DNA of 64,000 nt from assembly GCF_023611925.1 (NCBI RefSeq), contig NZ_CP091456.1, positions 1,716,001-1,780,000 on the forward strand, in the 5' to 3' direction. Shown piece by piece: positions 61,922-64,000 of the stretch; position 1 is the first letter of the stretch; every line of letters begins with the position of its first letter. The translations under genes and the position numbers were made by a program. This DNA comes from Avibacterium sp. 20-132. Its GTDB lineage: Bacteria; Pseudomonadota; Gammaproteobacteria; Enterobacterales; Pasteurellaceae. The notes under the pieces are model-generated. The model ran no database searches and had not been told where the DNA came from. It saw only the letters and a program-made list of their open reading frames with translations.

Positions 61922-62661
61922 GCGAACAATTAAAACAAACGATTTTAACTTACGCCAAAGCCCAAGAGCCGCACGAATGTTGCGGTTTTGTTGTTTTAAG
62001 AGGTAGGGAAATGGTTTTTGTGCCTTGCGAAAATCAGGCGGAAGACAAAGAAAATAACTTCGAGATTTCGCCTGAAGATTTTTTGCAGGCAAATTCTCAG
62101 GGAAAAATCACCGCACTTGTGCATTCGCACCCTGGCGGTGAACCCGTGCTATCGATTTTAGACCGCCAAACCCAACTGGCGGCAGACGTGGATTTTTGGC
62201 TCGTGTGCGGTGATGAAATCTATATCTTCCCCAAAATCCCACCGTTGCTTGGGCGTGAGTTTAATCACGGCGTAATGGATTGCTACACGCTGTTTCGAGA
62301 TTTTTATTATTTGGCGGGTGCAGATTTTCCGAACTTTGAACGGGACGATTATTGGTGGGAAGATGGTTTCAATCTGTACCTCGACAATATGAGCAAGCAC
62401 GGCTTTGAACCCTTGGATGACGAAAGTGCGGTACGAATTGGCGATGTGATTTTAATGCAAGTAGGTGCAGATGTGCCAAATCACGCTGCGATTTATATTG
62501 GCGAACAAATGGTATTGCACCATAGCCCACGCCGCTTATCAAAACGAGATTTATATGATGGTTACTGGTTTAAACATACACATAGCATTTGGAGATTTAA
62601 GCAATGGTCAACGTTAGATTTTACGGTGCCCTTAAACAGTTTGGCACTGCATTTGAGCTAG
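61918..62661 (+). CDS. Tail assembly protein K-like (MPN + NlpC/P60)
   Basis: 247 residues with two enzymatic domains. N-terminal JAB1/MPN metallo-protease-like: ECCGFVV and HSHP..D (H69, H71, D82). C-terminal NlpC/P60 peptidase: C122 in GVMDCYTLFRDFY, His in PNHAAIYIG and a further His-Ser near LHHSPRR. Lambda gpK-like proteins process the tail tip and help DNA entry through peptidoglycan. Both active sites look intact. Confidence 0.94.
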   Translation: MSEQLKQTILTYAKAQEPHECCGFVVLRGREMVFVPCENQAEDKENNFEISPEDFLQANSQGKITALVHSHPGGEPVLSILDRQTQLAADVDFWLVCGDEIYIFPKIPPLLGREFNHGVMDCYTLFRDFYYLAGADFPNFERDDYWWEDGFNLYLDNMSKHGFEPLDDESAVRIGDVILMQVGADVPNHAAIYIGEQMVLHHSPRRLSKRDLYDGYWFKHTHSIWRFKQWSTLDFTVPLNSLALHLS

Positions 62662-63212
62662 ACGCAGAGACACCAGCAGAATGTATTAAGGCATTGACAT
62701 CACAAATCCCCAAACTGCGAGAATTTATCCAGCAAGGTTTATTTACCGTGCGAATTGGGCGTGAATATGTTGATAATCGCTATCTTGAAAAAGGCTTGTT
62801 TTACAAGCTCAAAGCGGGAATGACGGTGCATATTACACCGGTGCTGAAAGGGTCGAAAAAAGCAGGGCTGTTTCAGACTATTGTTGGGGCAGTTTTAGTT
62901 GTTGTTGGAGCGGTACTCTATGCTTACGGTGGACAAGCATTAATTTCAGCAGGTCTTGGGTTAATGATTAGTGGGGTGGCTCAAATGCTCACCAAACAAC
63001 CCGCTATGTCAAACCAAAATGAGGCGGAAAAGAAACAATCCACAGCATTCTCGAACCGGGCCAATATGATTGCGCAAGGTCGAATGGTGCCGTTAGCGTA
63101 CGGTCGCATACTCACAGGCTCAATGGTGATTTCGCAAGGCGTGCGCACGATTGATGTGGAGGTGTATAAAGCACCCCGTCGCACAGGGTTTGGAAAAGGT
63201 AGCTTTGCATAA
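62604..63212 (+). CDS. Tail assembly protein I-like
   Basis: 202 residues. MVNVRFYGALKQFGTAFELDAETPAECIKALTSQIPKLREFIQQG is the lambda gpI ubiquitin-like domain. A glycine-rich hydrophobic region (FQTIVGAVLVVVGAVLYAYGGQALISAGLGLMISGVAQML, about 90-132) and RMVPLAYGRILTGSMVISQG follow. Overlaps K by 58 bases in another frame, the usual arrangement. Confidence 0.93.
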   Translation: MVNVRFYGALKQFGTAFELDAETPAECIKALTSQIPKLREFIQQGLFTVRIGREYVDNRYLEKGLFYKLKAGMTVHITPVLKGSKKAGLFQTIVGAVLVVVGAVLYAYGGQALISAGLGLMISGVAQMLTKQPAMSNQNEAEKKQSTAFSNRANMIAQGRMVPLAYGRILTGSMVISQGVRTIDVEVYKAPRRTGFGKGSFA

Positions 63213-63241
63213 GTAACAATGATTTTAATAAGGAGTAAATT

Positions 63242-64000
63242 ATGGGTGGAGGAGGCGGTGGTGGCGGTCGTACGCCCGTTGAAGCGCCAGAAAGTGGACG
63301 CTCAAAACAGTTAGTCAATATTGTTGAAATTATTTCCGAGGGTGAAATCCAAGGCTTGGTGGACGGGGTAAAATCTGTATATTTGGATAAAACGCCAATC
63401 CAAGCTAGCGATGACAGTTACAATTTTAATAATGTGGACGCGCAAGGGCGCATTGGTGTGCAAGACCAAGACATAATGGAGGGGTTTAACACGTCAGAAA
63501 AAGAAGTGGCAGTCAGCGCACAGGTACGCAAAACCGTGCCGATTACTCGTACTATTACGGATAGCAAAGTTTCTCGTCTGCGCTTAACCCTTGGCGTTCA
63601 GTCGCTATTTAGTCAGAATGACCAAGGGGACACCAATGGCACAAGGGTAGAGTTGCGCGTAACCATTGGGGAACGTATTTATCCTGTGGTGATTGAAGGC
63701 AAATACAGCTCACAATATTTACGCCAGTTTGAGTACGGCGATTTGCCACCCGTGCCATTTCAAGTGCGGGTTGAGCGTTTAACTGACGATAGCAAAAGCC
63801 AACGTTTACAAAATAACACGGTTTGGTCGAGTTATACCGAAATCATCGAAACGCAGTTTGCTTATCCCAATACCGCACTTGTCGGCATCCAGTTTGACTC
63901 TGAGTATTTTGGTTCAATCCCAAACCGAAACTATGAAATCTACGGGATTAAACTCAAAGTGCCAAGTAATTACGACCCAATTAACCGCACTTATACTGGA
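63242..64000 (+). CDS. Tail tip / host specificity protein J-like, partial
   Basis: Frame open from the ATG at 63242 to the window end, about 253 residues, with no stop. MGGGGGGGGRTPVEAPESGRSKQLVNIVEIISEGEIQGLVDGVKSVYLDKTPIQ is the conserved N terminus of lambda-type J proteins. TAAGGAG precedes the ATG. The receptor-binding C terminus, which decides host range, is outside the window. Confidence 0.93.
   Translation, partial: MGGGGGGGGRTPVEAPESGRSKQLVNIVEIISEGEIQGLVDGVKSVYLDKTPIQASDDSYNFNNVDAQGRIGVQDQDIMEGFNTSEKEVAVSAQVRKTVPITRTITDSKVSRLRLTLGVQSLFSQNDQGDTNGTRVELRVTIGERIYPVVIEGKYSSQYLRQFEYGDLPPVPFQVRVERLTDDSKSQRLQNNTVWSSYTEIIETQFAYPNTALVGIQFDSEYFGSIPNRNYEIYGIKLKVPSNYDPINRTYTG

Larger units (their letters stand above)
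29372..64000. mobile_element. Temperate siphophage-type prophage, left and central part
   Basis: A continuous run of phage genes begins at tRNA-Leu(UAA): integrase, excisionase-like, replication, CI/Cro, primase-helicase, Q-like, lysis, packaging, HK97-type head, and lambda-type tail genes up to J, which is cut by the window end. attR and anything after J lie outside the window. Head and tail genes look intact and in canonical order with no broken frames, so the element may be inducible. The tRNA 3' end (about 29345-29371) is the expected attL core, but the duplicate needed to prove it is outside. Host-type uptake signals occur throughout, suggesting long residence in Pasteurellaceae. Confidence 0.95.

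Overview
The window is chromosomal DNA of a member of the Pasteurellaceae on the Haemophilus side of the family. Three things support this: many copies of the Haemophilus-type uptake signal core AAGTGCGGT (for example 1189-1197, 33674-33682, 48991-48999), often as inverted pairs that act as terminators; moderate-to-low GC content; and gene neighbourhoods that recall Haemophilus influenzae (thiBPQ-bioB; trp genes with a tautomerase-like gene; fumC / holC / valS). The species cannot be named from sequence alone.

Positions 1-29,371 are host genome. The window opens in the 3' end of a TPP riboswitch followed by thiBPQ (thiamine uptake) and bioB. Next is a likely glycosaminoglycan-use locus: a Crp-like regulator and a TauE/SafE permease on the minus strand, diverging from a porin and a large secreted PL8 chondroitin-lyase-like enzyme. 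Then come aspC, purK, can, and a complete minus-strand trp operon (trpE-trpG-tautomerase-like-trpD-trpCF-trpB-trpA) with a clear TrpR promoter/operator. fumC follows, then holC-elaA. Between elaA and valS sits an accessory insert: a 60-aa protein, a zeta-toxin-like P-loop kinase, a structured non-coding stretch with an Actinobacillus-type uptake-signal-like sequence, and an AT-rich coiled-coil membrane protein. valS, pgsA, tRNA-Gly(GCC) and tRNA-Leu(UAA) complete the host part.

From tRNA-Leu to the window end (about 34.6 kb) lies the left and central part of a temperate siphophage-type prophage; its right end is outside the window. Integrase and excisionase-like genes sit against the tRNA. 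A long leftward early operon encodes a methyltransferase, SNF2 helicase, VRR-NUC nuclease, family A DNA polymerase, DUF2303, DUF2815 and DUF2800 proteins. It is driven by a promoter (PL) overlapped by a repressor operator and followed by an rRNA-type boxA and a phage tRNA. A LexA-like CI repressor and a Cro-like gene diverge from a second operator region. Rightward lie a VapE/D5-type primase-helicase carrying an iteron cluster, a GGTGGC repeat region, a probable Q-type antiterminator with its late promoter and leader terminator, and a lysis cassette (holin, SAR endolysin, Rz/Rz1). HNH, TerS, TerL, portal, protease and capsid follow, then head-tail genes, tail tube, a frameshifted chaperone pair, the tape measure and lambda-like M-L-K-I-J tail-tip genes. 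J is cut by the window end.

Between the tail chaperone and the tape measure is a moron cassette: a lipoprotein, a probable c4-type antisense-RNA-controlled antirepressor, a DUF2513 protein and a small membrane protein. It is bounded by its own promoter and terminator. Taken together, the phage control signals (three CI operators, boxA, Q-type leader, c4-like RNA, iterons) form an unusually readable regulatory circuit.
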